Numbered from the stretch's first letter, positions 26,698-36,379 are shown. The stretch is 64,000 nucleotides of DNA from Roseovarius sp. MMSF_3281 (GCF_030733685.1 NZ_JASHIM010000004.1:144913-208912); one strand, 5' to 3'. Program-made: numbers and translations. The notes: a model not told the origin generated them from the sequence alone.

Positions 26698-27658
26698 CAA
26701 GACGCAAGTTCTGATCATCGACGACAGTGCACAGCCCTACCTGCCACGCCTGCGCGAACAGGCCCCGACCTGCGAATTCCACGGCTGCCAAGCCGGGGAA
26801 AGCGTGTCGGATGCGCTTGCCCGCGTGCAGCCCGAGATCGTCTTTGGCCTGCACGGCGGGCGCTACCCGGCCTTCAGCCATGCGGTCGCGCTCGATTATC
26901 CATCGGTCAAATGGATGCATAACGGCGGCGCCGGGATCGACCACCTGACCGGCTGGGATTCGGACCGGATCACCGTAACGAACAGTGCAGGCGTCTCCAG
27001 CCGCTTCATGGCCGAAACCGTGACCGGCGCCATCCTGATGATGAATTTCGGGTTCCCGAAATACCTTGAGCAGCAACAACAGCACATCTGGGAAAAACAG
27101 CCCTGGGAAAGCCTGTCCACCAAGACGGTGCTGGTGATCGGCCTGGGCGGCATCGGAACGCTGGTCGCCAACCGGATGCGGATGTTCGGTGCCCATGTCA
27201 TCGGGGCGCGCCGAACCGCCCGCGCCTGCGACGAGGTGGATGAACAGGTGGCCATGTCGGATGTGCCCGAGGTTCTGCCCCGCGCCGATTACGTGTGCAT
27301 CCATGTCCCCAACACCGAGGAAACCCAGAACCTTGTCGATGCCGAGTTCCTGTCGCGCATGAAGCCCACGGCGCGGCTGATCAATACCGCGCGCGGCGCC
27401 CAGGCGGACGAAGCCGCATTGATCAGCGCCCTGCAAGAGCGCCGGATCGCCGGGGCTTATCTTGACGTGTTCCGCACCGAACCCCTTCCGGCCGACTCGC
27501 CGTTCTGGGATCTGCCGGGCGTCCTGATCACGCCGCACCACGCGGATGCCGCCGAGGGCTGGAAATCCGTGTCCGCCGCCTTCTTCGCGGAAAACCTCAA
27601 GCGATTCCTGCAGGGGCGCGCGCTGCAAAACATCTGCAATCCCGCAAGCGGATACTAA
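26690..27658 (+). CDS. D-isomer-specific 2-hydroxyacid dehydrogenase family protein
   Basis: A 322-residue NAD(P)-dependent enzyme. The catalytic triad and cofactor site are present: GLGGIGTLVANRMR (nucleotide binding), Arg in INTARGAQAD, Glu in FRTEPLPADSPFWD and His in TPHHADAAEGW. It would reduce a 2-oxo acid to a D-2-hydroxy acid or the reverse. Being the last gene of the hydantoin operon, it may handle the oxo acid formed from the released amino acid. Its stop codon TAA is part of the second 118-bp repeat. Confidence 0.86.
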   Translation: MDNKTQVLIIDDSAQPYLPRLREQAPTCEFHGCQAGESVSDALARVQPEIVFGLHGGRYPAFSHAVALDYPSVKWMHNGGAGIDHLTGWDSDRITVTNSAGVSSRFMAETVTGAILMMNFGFPKYLEQQQQHIWEKQPWESLSTKTVLVIGLGGIGTLVANRMRMFGAHVIGARRTARACDEVDEQVAMSDVPEVLPRADYVCIHVPNTEETQNLVDAEFLSRMKPTARLINTARGAQADEAALISALQERRIAGAYLDVFRTEPLPADSPFWDLPGVLITPHHADAAEGWKSVSAAFFAENLKRFLQGRALQNICNPASGY

Positions 27659-27772
27659 AGCGTTTCGCGAAAAACCTGAATCACAGATTTTCGCGAAACG
27701 CAGTGCTCCGCTCAATCGTTGCACGCGTTCCGCCTTTCGCTGATGCATCAGGTTAAAGGCGGAACGCTTTAG
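27655..27772. repeat. 118-bp two-hairpin interspersed repeat, copy 2
   Basis: Same length and structure as the copy at 17622, differing at only a small number of positions. The left end CTAAAG provides the TAA stop of the 2-hydroxyacid dehydrogenase gene at 27656-27658. No T-tract follows the hairpins, so termination, if any, would not be of the classical intrinsic type. Confidence 0.9.
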
Positions 27773-27934
27773 GGCCGGTGGTGGCGGGGGCCATCCCCGC
27801 CACGCCGAAACGACCTTCGGCGCGGAATCCCGGGGGCTGTTCAACCTCATGCCGCGCGGCAAAGGCAGAGTTATCTGCCGCTTTGGCCGCCATTGGCTTG
27901 ACCACTCCTGAAAACCCCTCCATATCCCTCACTC

Positions 27935-29734
27935 ATGACACCGCTTTCGCATATCCGCAATTTCTCGATCGTGGCCCATATCGACCATGGGAAATCCACG
28001 CTGGCTGACCGTTTGATCCAGATGACCGACACCGTCGCCGAACGCGACATGAAGGATCAGTTGCTTGATAGCATGGACATCGAACGCGAACGCGGCATCA
28101 CCATCAAGGCCAACACCGTCCGCATCGACTATACCGCCGATGACGGGCAGCAATACGTGCTCAACCTCATCGACACCCCCGGCCACGTCGACTTTTCCTA
28201 CGAGGTTTCCCGCTCCATGCGCGCGGTTGAAGGCTCGCTTCTGGTGGTGGATTCCACCCAAGGGGTCGAGGCGCAGACGCTGGCCAATGTCTACCAGGCC
28301 ATCGACGCCGATCACGAGTTGATCCCGGTGCTCAACAAGATCGACCTGCCGGCCAGTGACCTTGACCGCGTCGCCGAACAGATCGAAGAGGTGATCGGCA
28401 TCGACGCCTCGGGCGCCATCCCCGTTTCGGCCAAGACGGGGCAGGGCATCCGCGAAACCCTGCAAGCCATCGTCGATCACCTGCCCGCCCCCACGGGCGA
28501 GCGTGACGCGCCCCTCAAGGCCATGCTGGTCGACAGTAAATACGATCCCTACCTTGGCGTCGTCGTCCTTGTCCGGATCATGGACGGGGTGATGAAAAAG
28601 GGCGACAAGATCCGCATGATGCAAACCGGCGCCACCTATGGCGTGGACCGCATCGGCGTCTTCCGTCCCGCGATGACCGTGGTGGATGAGCTTGGCCCGG
28701 GCGAGATCGGCTTTATCACCGCCTCGATCAAACAGGTGCGCGATACCCGCGTGGGCGACACGATCACCCACGAGAAAAAGCAATGCGAAACCCCGCTGCC
28801 GGGCTTCAAACCCTCGATCCCGGTGGTCTTCTGCGGGCTTTTCCCGGTGGATTCCTCGGAATTCGAAAGCCTGCGCGACGCGATCGAGAAACTGGCCCTC
28901 AACGACGCCTCCTTCTCCTATGAAATGGAAAACTCCGCCGCCCTCGGCTTCGGCTTCCGCTGCGGCTTCCTCGGGCTTTTGCACCTTGAGGTGATCCGCG
29001 ACCGGATCGAACGCGAGTATGACATCGAACTCATTACCACCGCGCCCTCGGTGGTCTATCACGTCTACATGAAAGACGGCACGATGGAGGAGTTGCACAA
29101 CCCCGCCGATATGCCCGACCTAACCCTCGTCGACCACGTCGAAGAGCCGCGCATCAAGGCCACCATCCTCGTGCCCGACGAGTTTTTGGGCGACGTCCTG
29201 AAACTCTGCCAGGACCGCCGCGGCATCCAGCAAGAGCTTACCTATGCCGGGTCGCGGGCCATGGTGGTCTATGACCTGCCGCTGAACGAGGTGGTTTTTG
29301 ACTTCTACGACCGCCTGAAATCGGTGACCAAGGGCTATGCCTCGTTCGATTACGAGATCATCGGCTACCGTGCCGACAACCTTGTGAAAATGCAGCTTCT
29401 GGTGAATGACGAACCCGTCGATGCGCTGTCCATGATGGTCCACCGCGACCGCGCCGAGATGCGCGGGCGGGCGATGTGCGAAAAGCTCAAGGGCCTCATT
29501 CCGCGCCACATGTTCAAGATCCCGATCCAGGCCGCCATCGGCGGCAAGGTCATCGCCCGCGAGACGCTCTCGGCCATGCGCAAGGACGTCACCGCCAAAT
29601 GCTACGGCGGCGACGCGAGCCGTAAGAAGAAACTTCTGGAGAAACAGAAGGCCGGTAAGAAAAAGATGCGCCAGTTCGGCAAGGTTGATATACCTCAGGA
29701 GGCGTTTATTAGCGCGCTCAAAATGGACGAGTGA
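27935..29734 (+). CDS. lepA: Elongation factor 4 (LepA)
   Basis: A 599-residue translational GTPase of full normal length. The G1 motif is [13 protein letters not shown] near residue 12, switch [17 protein letters not shown]4 NKIDLPASD; the LepA-specific C-terminal domain carries [38 protein letters not shown] and [17 protein letters not shown] sequence rich in lysines at the end. LepA binds stalled ribosomes and can back-translocate them. The gene stands alone: a repeat and about 160 bp precede it and a long non-coding segment follows. Confidence 0.97.
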   Translation: MTPLSHIRNFSIVAHIDHGKSTLADRLIQMTDTVAERDMKDQLLDSMDIERERGITIKANTVRIDYTADDGQQYVLNLIDTPGHVDFSYEVSRSMRAVEGSLLVVDSTQGVEAQTLANVYQAIDADHELIPVLNKIDLPASDLDRVAEQIEEVIGIDASGAIPVSAKTGQGIRETLQAIVDHLPAPTGERDAPLKAMLVDSKYDPYLGVVVLVRIMDGVMKKGDKIRMMQTGATYGVDRIGVFRPAMTVVDELGPGEIGFITASIKQVRDTRVGDTITHEKKQCETPLPGFKPSIPVVFCGLFPVDSSEFESLRDAIEKLALNDASFSYEMENSAALGFGFRCGFLGLLHLEVIRDRIEREYDIELITTAPSVVYHVYMKDGTMEELHNPADMPDLTLVDHVEEPRIKATILVPDEFLGDVLKLCQDRRGIQQELTYAGSRAMVVYDLPLNEVVFDFYDRLKSVTKGYASFDYEIIGYRADNLVKMQLLVNDEPVDALSMMVHRDRAEMRGRAMCEKLKGLIPRHMFKIPIQAAIGGKVIARETLSAMRKDVTAKCYGGDASRKKKLLEKQKAGKKKMRQFGKVDIPQEAFISALKMDE

Positions 29735-30325
29735 GGCCCGTCTTGGAAACGCTCCGGGGGAGCGTTTCAGGGCCGAACGGGCGGAGCCCCCATTTTGGCG
29801 CGAGTGGGCGAAAGCGATTGACAAAGCCAATTGCGTGCCCACCCCGGGTGCAGTATCTCGCCTGCCAATTAAAATATCTCGAATGCATTGCGGCCCCGGC
29901 GCGGAATCAAGGCGCACAGCGCCGCCGCGCCAAAGCCGACGCGCCCCCACGCGGCGGCTTTTTGGTCACTGCCGAGCACCGCATTAGGTTTCTCGGACAC
30001 CGCAACCATAAAGCACATCCGCCCACACGCCCCAACCGCCCCCGCGCGCGTCGTCTTTGGCGCGGCTTACAACTCAAATTCACCGTTTCGCCCGGGCCTG
30101 CTGGCTTTGACCGTAGGGGGTGCATCGGCTTTAGAACGGCGGGGCTACGCGCTTTGACACCACGCCAGCTCTCCGCTCCACACGCCCCGGGCCTGACCCG
30201 GGGCCTCTCGCCATCTTTCCCATCATTGCCAAACCTCCAAAAACCAAACCTCTCGCCTCACGCAAACCACCATACCCCGAACCCCTTACCATCCGGTAAA
30301 TCCTCCGCACGGGGCAGGGGTGTTT
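29735..30325. other. Gene-free segment after lepA
   Basis: About 590 bp with no supportable gene; the open frames are low-complexity Pro/Arg/Ala-rich shadows without ribosome sites. Contents: a 10-bp hairpin GAAACGCTCC-GGG-GGAGCGTTTC at 29746-29768, a terminator-like structure at 29921-29963, an AT-rich patch around 29866-29880, and a small CCCCGGG/CCCGGGG dyad near 30186-30203. It may be a decayed gene, but I recognise no coding remnant. Confidence 0.5.
29921..29963 (+). terminator. Possible intrinsic terminator downstream of lepA
   Basis: Inverted repeat GCCGCCGCG / CGCGGCGGC with a ~20-base loop, followed by five T. It lies about 190 bp after lepA. The long loop lowers confidence, but the T-run right after the stem is the classical layout. 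Confidence 0.5.
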
Positions 30326-30408
30326 CGTACGACTCGTACGACCCCACAAACCAAACCCCCGATTTTCGTACGAAAACCGGGGGTGAAGCGTACGACTCGT
30401 ACGAAAAT
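30326..30408. repeat. GTAC palindrome array 1 (3' of the GMC oxidoreductase gene)
   Basis: Five GTAC sites in 76 bp. CGTACGACTCGTACGA occurs twice (30326-30341 and 30389-30404) and between them is a 28-bp near-perfect palindrome centred on TTTTCGTACGAAAA with CCCCCG/CGGGGG arms (30356-30383). It begins 8 bp beyond the stop codon of the minus-strand gene. Related arrays occur at 45214 and 63703. Confidence 0.8.
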
Positions 30409-30416
30409 TTAGGGCC

Positions 30417-32048
30417 TCAGGCCGAGCGTTGCAGGGCGCCTGCTTTGCGGTCTTCCAATATCATGTCCGAGGCCTTCTCGCCGATCATGATCGCCGGGGC
30501 ATTGGTGTTGCCGGAAACGATCTCGGGCATGATCGAACAATCCGCCACCCGCAGCCCCTCAACCCCATGCACCCGCAAACGCGGGTCCACAACCGCGTCG
30601 GCCCCGGGGCCCATCTTGCAGGTTCCCGTCGGGTGATAGATCGTGGTCGAATAGTTCCGCGCCCAGTCCAGCGTGCCGTCATAGTCCTCGATATCAAGGC
30701 TGGCATCCGGGCGAAATTCCCCTGAAATCTTATGCTTAAGCGGTTCGCACCGGGCAATCCGGCGGGCGATATTGATACCTTCCACGATGGTCCGGCAATC
30801 GGTTTCCGTCGACAGGTAATTGGGGTGGATCTTGGGGTATGTCACCGCATCCGGCCCCGCCAACCGGATCTCGCCCCGGCTTTCCGGGCGCAGCTGACAA
30901 ACCGACATGGTAAAGGCCGAGAAGGGGTGCACACCCTCACCGGGGCTATCGGCCGACCACGGTTGCACATGAAACTGGATATCCGGGGTCTCCACATGGT
31001 CGCCGGTGCGCATGAACCCCGTCGCCAAACTCGCCGCCATGGCCATCGGCCCCGCCCGAAACATCATATATTTCAAGGCGATACGGGCTTGGTCCACAAG
31101 GCTGCGCACCTCGTCGTTCAGCGTGGGTTCATTGCATTTGAACACCAGCCGCGCCTGCAAATGGTCCTGCATGTGCTTGCCCACCGAAGGGCGGTCGCGC
31201 AGCACCTCGATGCCATGTTCCTTGAGTTGCGCCGCCTCGCCGATCCCCGACACCATCAACAGTTGCGGCGATCCGATCGCCCCCGACGACAGGATCACCT
31301 CGGCCTTGGCCTTGACCACATGCTCCTGCCCCGACGGGTCGCGATAGGCCACGCCCGTCGCCCGCTTGCCGTCGAACACGATCCGGCTCGCCGCCGCCTT
31401 GGTCAGGATGGTCAGGTTCTCGCGCTTGCGCGCGGGGTTCAAGAACGCCACCGCCGAAGAACACCGCCGCCCATTGCGGGTGGTCAGTTGGAAATACCCC
31501 ACGCCTTCCTGCGTGGCCCCGTTGTAATCGGGGTTGAACGGGTATCCGGCCTCCTGCGCGGCGGCGACCCATGCATCGCATATGGGCCGTTGCAGCCGCA
31601 TGTTCGAAACCGACAAAGGCCCCTCATCCCCGTGAAAATCGTCCGCCCCGCGCTCCTGGTTTTCCGAGCGTTTGAACAGCGGCAGCACATCGTCCCAGCC
31701 CCAGCCGGGGTTGCCCATCTGTTGCCAGCGGTCGTAATCCTCGGGCTGGCCGCGCACGTAAAGCAACCCGTTCAACGAGGATGACCCCCCCAAAACCTTG
31801 CCGCGCGGCCAGTCAAGCTGCCGCCCGTTCAGCCCGGGGTCGGGCTCGGTGCGATAACACCAGTCGACCGAGGGGTTATGCATGGTCTTGAAATACCCCA
31901 CGGGGATGTGAATCCACGGGTTCCAGTCACGGCCGCCCGCTTCCATGAGAACCACCTTGATGGACGGATCCGCAGAGAGGCGATTCGCCAGGACACAGCC
32001 CGCCGAGCCGGCGCCGACGATCACGTAATCCGCTGATATCTCTGACAT
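30417..32048 (-). CDS. GMC-family FAD oxidoreductase (choline/alcohol dehydrogenase type)
   Basis: A 543-residue GMC enzyme. It starts MSEISADYVIVGAGSAGCVL with the FAD-binding motif, has the flavin loop WPRGKVLGGSSSLNG, GMC signature SSGAIGSPQLLMVSGIG, and the catalytic His/Asn pair in YHPTGTCKMG and NTNAPAIMIGEKASDMI. The start at 32048 has GGGAGGTC upstream; the frame extending back to 32537 is not credible. The enzyme oxidises an alcohol, passing electrons to the respiratory chain. It is divergent from a TRAP operon and IclR regulator, so its substrate is probably what that transporter imports; choline is not specifically supported. Confidence 0.88.
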   Translation of the reverse strand: MSEISADYVIVGAGSAGCVLANRLSADPSIKVVLMEAGGRDWNPWIHIPVGYFKTMHNPSVDWCYRTEPDPGLNGRQLDWPRGKVLGGSSSLNGLLYVRGQPEDYDRWQQMGNPGWGWDDVLPLFKRSENQERGADDFHGDEGPLSVSNMRLQRPICDAWVAAAQEAGYPFNPDYNGATQEGVGYFQLTTRNGRRCSSAVAFLNPARKRENLTILTKAAASRIVFDGKRATGVAYRDPSGQEHVVKAKAEVILSSGAIGSPQLLMVSGIGEAAQLKEHGIEVLRDRPSVGKHMQDHLQARLVFKCNEPTLNDEVRSLVDQARIALKYMMFRAGPMAMAASLATGFMRTGDHVETPDIQFHVQPWSADSPGEGVHPFSAFTMSVCQLRPESRGEIRLAGPDAVTYPKIHPNYLSTETDCRTIVEGINIARRIARCEPLKHKISGEFRPDASLDIEDYDGTLDWARNYSTTIYHPTGTCKMGPGADAVVDPRLRVHGVEGLRVADCSIMPEIVSGNTNAPAIMIGEKASDMILEDRKAGALQRSA

Positions 32049-32071
32049 TTCTGACCTCCCACTGCCATCGA

Positions 32072-32093
32072 GCAATTTTGCAAAAGATTTTGC
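32072..32093. promoter_or_regulatory. Candidate operator in the GMC/TRAP divergent promoter
   Basis: Two overlapping dyads, GCAATTTTGC (32072-32081) and GCAAAA-GA-TTTTGC (32080-32093), lie in the 118-bp gap between the two divergent starts. AT-rich dyads of this size are typical for IclR-type regulators, and an IclR gene ends the rightward operon. The link is inference. Confidence 0.45.
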
Positions 32094-32166
32094 TTGCCAG
32101 ACGAAGCATAGTTCGACCAATATTGAGACTGCAAGTATCAAAAATTGCGCAACATGGGAGGAGACC

Positions 32167-33402
32167 ATGAAAGTATCGAAAACCCTGAGCGGGATTTCCC
32201 GCCGGGATCTTTTCCGTCTTTCCGGCCAATTCGGCCTATCGTCGGTTCTATTGGGGGCAGGGGCGCTGACCGGCGCCGCGACGCTGCCCAATCTCGCGAA
32301 AGCGGCTGAAAGCACATATGACAAGCGTTTCGGGAAAGAACCCAAACACACCCTGAAACTGGGCGCATCGGGCTTCAACGCACGCAACCTGTTGATCGAA
32401 CGGGCGGGCGTTCTGGAGTTTGCCCGCGACCTCGAGGAACGCACCGAGGGCGAGATCCGGGTCGAGTTCATCGGCGACAACCAGATCTGCGGGCAGCTCA
32501 ACTGCGTTGAGAAAACCCAGCTTGGCGTGGTGGACATGTATGCCGCCTCGACCCAGAACTCGGCGGGCGGCGCGCCCTATCTGAACGTGCTGGACTATGC
32601 CTATATGTTCCCCAGCCGGGCATCGCAGTATCACTTCCTCTATAGCCCGGAATCGCAGCGAATCCTGCGTGATCCGCTTGAAAAGCGCCACGGCCTGAAG
32701 TTCCTCTTCAGTCACTGCGAACTGCGCGGCATCCAGTTGGGCCAGTCCTTTGCCGACAAGCCCAAGGTGACCAAGCTGGAAGAACTCTTTGGCACCAAGA
32801 ACCGTGTCACGGGCACACAGCTTGGCCGCATCGCGATGCAGCTTCTCAACCTCAACCCGGTGCCGGTGGCCTGGGAAGAAACCCTCGACGGCCTCAAGCA
32901 GGGCCTGATCGACGGGGCGGAAACATGGGCATCGGCCGTGGCCTACGCCAACATGTCGCCCGTGGTCAGCCAATCGGTCGACCTCAAGTTCTTCTGCGGG
33001 ACCGAGCACACCTCGATGTCGGCCAAGGTCTTCGACGCGATGGAGCCGCATCTTCAGGATGCGATCATGGAATCGGCCTATCTGGCACAGGTCCACGTGC
33101 AGGCCGCGAACGAGGCCGCCCTGGTCAAGACCGTCGGCTTCAGCGACCCGCAACTGCCCGGTACCATCTTCGACGAACACAACGTGACGCCGGCCTTCCT
33201 TGCCGACGATCAGATCAAGATGGCCGAAGAGATGTGCTCGCCCGAGTTCAACCCCGAACCTTGGGCGCAGTGGCGCGAACGCCTCAACAACTGGGCCGGT
33301 GGCATCGACACCTACCAGGAGATCTACGACGTTGCCCGTCAGATCCCCAAAGATACTCTGCCCGAGAATGTCGAACCGCGCCGCTGGTGGCGCTCGGCCT
33401 GA
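32167..33402 (+). CDS. TRAP transporter substrate-binding protein with Tat signal
   Basis: A 411-residue DctP-family receptor. The N-terminus has a twin-arginine motif SRRDLFRLSG followed by a hydrophobic stretch ending LAKAAE, so it should be exported folded by Tat, unlike the three Sec-dependent receptors elsewhere in the window. It is also longer than usual (most are 320-350). Core blocks include SAGGAPYLNVLDYAYMFPSR and NPVPVAWEETLDGLKQGLIDGAE. GGGAGGAGA precedes the ATG. Ligand unknown; the divergent GMC alcohol oxidoreductase suggests an alcohol or sugar-like compound. Confidence 0.87.
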   Translation: MKVSKTLSGISRRDLFRLSGQFGLSSVLLGAGALTGAATLPNLAKAAESTYDKRFGKEPKHTLKLGASGFNARNLLIERAGVLEFARDLEERTEGEIRVEFIGDNQICGQLNCVEKTQLGVVDMYAASTQNSAGGAPYLNVLDYAYMFPSRASQYHFLYSPESQRILRDPLEKRHGLKFLFSHCELRGIQLGQSFADKPKVTKLEELFGTKNRVTGTQLGRIAMQLLNLNPVPVAWEETLDGLKQGLIDGAETWASAVAYANMSPVVSQSVDLKFFCGTEHTSMSAKVFDAMEPHLQDAIMESAYLAQVHVQAANEAALVKTVGFSDPQLPGTIFDEHNVTPAFLADDQIKMAEEMCSPEFNPEPWAQWRERLNNWAGGIDTYQEIYDVARQIPKDTLPENVEPRRWWRSA

Positions 33403-33423
33403 TCCGGCATAGTTGAATTTGAT

Positions 33424-33450
33424 CCGGGCCGCCCCAAGCGGGCGGCCCGG
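33424..33450 (+). other. Intercistronic hairpin between receptor and small permease
   Basis: An 11-bp perfect stem CCGGGCCGCCC / GGGCGGCCCGG with loop CAAGC, 22 bp after the receptor stop and without T-tract. It probably stabilises the receptor transcript and reduces read-through into the membrane subunits. Confidence 0.6.
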
Positions 33451-33509
33451 ATTCGCAGGTGGCGCGAAAGACCGCCGTGACATACGGCAACCAGAAGGGA
33501 GGACTGGGA

Positions 33510-34178
33510 ATGACAGGCTGGTTTCAGGGCACGGGCGATATCCTGAGCGCCCTTGCCGCAGGCGATTCATGGATGTTGAGCGAGGCAATGCGCCAACCGG
33601 CGATCTGGCCGCTGGGCCTGATCGCGATGCTGGCGGCTGCCGCGGCGCTGCTGGTGGTCTATCACTTCGTGCCCTGGATCGAACGCAACTTCGAGAAAAC
33701 GGTGATGGTGGTCTCGTACCTTGCCATCGGCGGGATCATCTTCGTCGAGGTGTTTCGCCGTTTCGTGCTCTCCGAACAGGCGCCTTGGTCCACCACGCTA
33801 CCGCCCTTCCTGTTTCTTATCATGACGTGGTTCGGCTGTACCTATAACGTCCAGCTGCGTACCCACCTCGCCTTTGCCGAGTTTCGCGGTGCCATGGGGC
33901 GGGGCGGGCAGATGGCCTGCCTTGTGCTGGATGCGCTGCTCTGGGCGGGCTTTGCCTGGATCGTCGTCGTCACCTCAAGCCGCGTTGCCGCCAATTCGGC
34001 CTCGAATTTCCAGATCATGCTTGGCACCGACAACGTCATGCAATGGTGGTTCCTGATCGCGGTGCCGCTGGCCTTCACGATGCTGGTGGCCCGGGTCCTG
34101 GAGAACCTCATCACCGACCTGCGCAATTTCCGCACGGGCGCACCTTTGATCAAACAAGCCGTCATCGGGGGCGACTGA
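33510..34178 (+). CDS. TRAP transporter small permease (Tat-receptor system)
   Basis: A 222-residue DctQ-type membrane protein starting MTGWFQGTGDILS at an ATG preceded by GGGAGG with 7-base spacing; the frame back to 33459 is not used. It is larger than typical DctQ and has an extra N-terminal helix (WPLGLIAMLAAAAALLVVYH) ahead of the four core helices, with VEVFRRFV and YNVQLRTHLAFAEFR in the conserved loops. It is followed by the large permease after 1 bp. Confidence 0.82.
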   Translation: MTGWFQGTGDILSALAAGDSWMLSEAMRQPAIWPLGLIAMLAAAAALLVVYHFVPWIERNFEKTVMVVSYLAIGGIIFVEVFRRFVLSEQAPWSTTLPPFLFLIMTWFGCTYNVQLRTHLAFAEFRGAMGRGGQMACLVLDALLWAGFAWIVVVTSSRVAANSASNFQIMLGTDNVMQWWFLIAVPLAFTMLVARVLENLITDLRNFRTGAPLIKQAVIGGD

Positions 34179-34179
34179 C

Positions 34180-35538
34180 ATGAGCGATCCAACCATCATC
34201 ACCGCCATCTCCGTCGGCGTGACCATCCTGTTCATGCTTGGCGTGCCGGTCTTTCTGGTTATCGGCTACTGGGTGATCGGCATGTCCTTCCTGCTGGACC
34301 TGCCGCTCGACAATATCGGCGCGGCACTGGCCGATGTCTTTACCGATGGCTTCGCCCTGCTGGCGATGCCGCTTTTCATCCTGACCGGAGACCTCATCAA
34401 CCGCTCCGGCATCGCCCGGCGCCTGTCGGATTTCGCCTATGCCTGCCTTGGCTGGATTCGCGGCGGGCTTGCCATGGCCTCGCTGGGGGCTTGCGGGCTT
34501 TTTGCCGCTATTTCGGGGTCGAACTCGGCCACCACGGCCACCATCGGCTCGATGCTGCACCCGGAAATGGTCAAGGGCGGCTACGACGAACGGTTTTCGG
34601 CGGCCACGGCGGCGGCGGGCGGCACGGTGGGCATCATCATCCCGCCCTCCATCATCTTCATTGTCTACGGGTTCCTCCTCAACCTCCCGATTTCCGACCT
34701 CTTCGTCGCCGGGATCATCCCCGGGTCGCTGATGGTGGGTGGCATGATGTTTGCCTGCTTCCTCATCTGCTGGCGCAACGGCTGGGGCTACCTGATCGCC
34801 CTCAGCCCGCTGCGCGTGATCAAAACCGCCGTCGGCGCGTGGCTGGGCTTTTTCGCCATCGGCCTTGTCCTCTGGGGTATCTACACCGGTAAATTCTCGC
34901 CCACCGAGGCGGCGGGCGTGACCGTTGGCTTCTGTGTGATCGTCGGCTTCCTCTGCCTGCCCATTCACAAACTGATGGGGGCCAGGAAAGACGCCGAACT
35001 CTCCGAGAAATCGGTGGCCAGCATGCTGGTGGTCCAAGGCTTCAGCCCGATTGAACTGCCCTCGATCACCATGCGCTCGGCCCAGATCACCGGTATCCTT
35101 GCCCCGCTGATCGCGGTCTCGGTGGTGATGCAGCAAATCCTGTCGGTCCTCGGCGCGCAGGAGGCGATCGGCGGCTTCGTGACCTCGATGGGCGGCTATC
35201 ACGCGGTGCTGTTCACCTCCATGGCCATCGTCTTTGTTTCGGGCATGGTGCTGGAAAGCCTACCGGTGACGATCATCTTGGCCCCAATCCTCGCCCCTAT
35301 CGCTCATGAGGTCGGGGTCGAGCCGGTGCAATTCGCGGTGGTCTTCCTTGTCGGTGCCTCCATCGGGTTCATCACGCCGCCCTATGGCCTGAACCTATAC
35401 GTGGCCTCGGGGGTGACAGGTGTCCCGTATTTCAGGCTTTTGAAGTACACTGTGCCTTATTTGGTGGCACTGATTTCGGTGTGGCTTGTGATTGCCCTTG
35501 TGCCTGAGTTATCGACGGCGCTGCTACCGAACAGATAA
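34180..35538 (+). CDS. TRAP transporter large permease (Tat-receptor system)
   Basis: A 452-residue DctM-family permease. Typical motifs are FAAISGSNSATTATIGSMLHPEM, IIIPPSIIFIVYGFLLN, GKFSPTEAAGVTVG and the C-terminal IGFITPPYGLNLYVASG. It contains an insertion of about 40 residues around RKDAELSEKSVASM between the two repeats, consistent with the larger small permease in this system. The IclR regulator gene starts 13 bp after it. Confidence 0.87.
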   Translation: MSDPTIITAISVGVTILFMLGVPVFLVIGYWVIGMSFLLDLPLDNIGAALADVFTDGFALLAMPLFILTGDLINRSGIARRLSDFAYACLGWIRGGLAMASLGACGLFAAISGSNSATTATIGSMLHPEMVKGGYDERFSAATAAAGGTVGIIIPPSIIFIVYGFLLNLPISDLFVAGIIPGSLMVGGMMFACFLICWRNGWGYLIALSPLRVIKTAVGAWLGFFAIGLVLWGIYTGKFSPTEAAGVTVGFCVIVGFLCLPIHKLMGARKDAELSEKSVASMLVVQGFSPIELPSITMRSAQITGILAPLIAVSVVMQQILSVLGAQEAIGGFVTSMGGYHAVLFTSMAIVFVSGMVLESLPVTIILAPILAPIAHEVGVEPVQFAVVFLVGASIGFITPPYGLNLYVASGVTGVPYFRLLKYTVPYLVALISVWLVIALVPELSTALLPNR

Positions 35539-35551
35539 GAGTGGGTGATGC

Positions 35552-36331
35552 ATGGACGGGGATAAATCGGAAACCATACCAACCAACCTCAGGTTGCTCA
35601 TGGTGATCGAAGAGATCGCCCGCGCGGGCGTTCCCGTCACGCCGACCGATGTGAACATGCACCTCGGTCTGCCCAAGCCGACCATTCACCGCCTGTTCAA
35701 CACGCTGGAGGAAGAGGGCTTCCTCCAGCGTGACCTTGATGGGCGGACCTATTCACCGGGGCCCCGCCTGCGCACCATGGCCGGCGGGGTGATATCCTCT
35801 CTACGCATCCGTACGGCACGGCAGGCCATCCTCAAACGCCTGAGCCGTGAAATCGGCGAGACCTGCAACATCGCCCTGCCGGATCGCGATGCCATGACCT
35901 ATCTGGAACGCGTCGAAACCGAATGGCCCCTGCGCATCCAGCTTCCCATCGGCACTCGCGTGCCCTTTTACTGCACCGCCAGCGGCAAGATGTACCTTAG
36001 CTCCTTGGCCCGCGCCCATGTGGTCAAATACCTTGAAAGCATCGACCTTGAGGCGAAAACCCCCAACACCCTGACCCAACATGACGATCTTTTCGAAGAA
36101 CTCCGCGTGATCCGCAAACAGGGCTATTCCCTCGACCGCGAGGAATTCATGCCCGACATGATCGCGCTTGCGGTGCCGATCATGGATAAGAACGACAGGC
36201 TCATGGCCACCTTGGCCTTCCACGCCCCGTCGCAGCGTATTTCCATCGACGAGGCACTGAATTATCTCGACGATATGCGCGCCGCCTCCAAGGATTTGTC
36301 CGAACTGGTCTCGGGCTCTGCCGATATCTAA
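35552..36331 (+). CDS. IclR-family transcriptional regulator
   Basis: A 259-residue IclR protein. The N-terminal winged helix reads LRLLMVIEEIARAGVPVT then LGLPKPTIHRLFNTLEEEGFL, and the effector domain contains GETCNIALPDRDAMTYLERV and FYCTASGKMYLSSL with EEFMPDMIALAVPI. It ends the GMC-linked TRAP operon (13-bp gap) and most likely controls both divergent units through the dyads at 32072-32093. The effector is probably the transported compound. Confidence 0.88.
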   Translation: MDGDKSETIPTNLRLLMVIEEIARAGVPVTPTDVNMHLGLPKPTIHRLFNTLEEEGFLQRDLDGRTYSPGPRLRTMAGGVISSLRIRTARQAILKRLSREIGETCNIALPDRDAMTYLERVETEWPLRIQLPIGTRVPFYCTASGKMYLSSLARAHVVKYLESIDLEAKTPNTLTQHDDLFEELRVIRKQGYSLDREEFMPDMIALAVPIMDKNDRLMATLAFHAPSQRISIDEALNYLDDMRAASKDLSELVSGSADI

Positions 36332-36379
36332 CCCTCCGGCAGCCAAAAACCCCTTTATCCTCGCGCCGCTTGGGTCATT

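Noticed and set aside
29731..30325. Open frames in the segment after lepA
   Set aside because: Pro/Arg-rich translation without domains, no ribosome binding sites and several mutually overlapping frames; composition explains them.
32049..32537. N-terminal extension of the GMC oxidoreductase frame
   Set aside because: It overlaps the divergent TRAP receptor gene and has no GMC similarity; the FAD motif begins right after the start at 32048, which has a good ribosome site.
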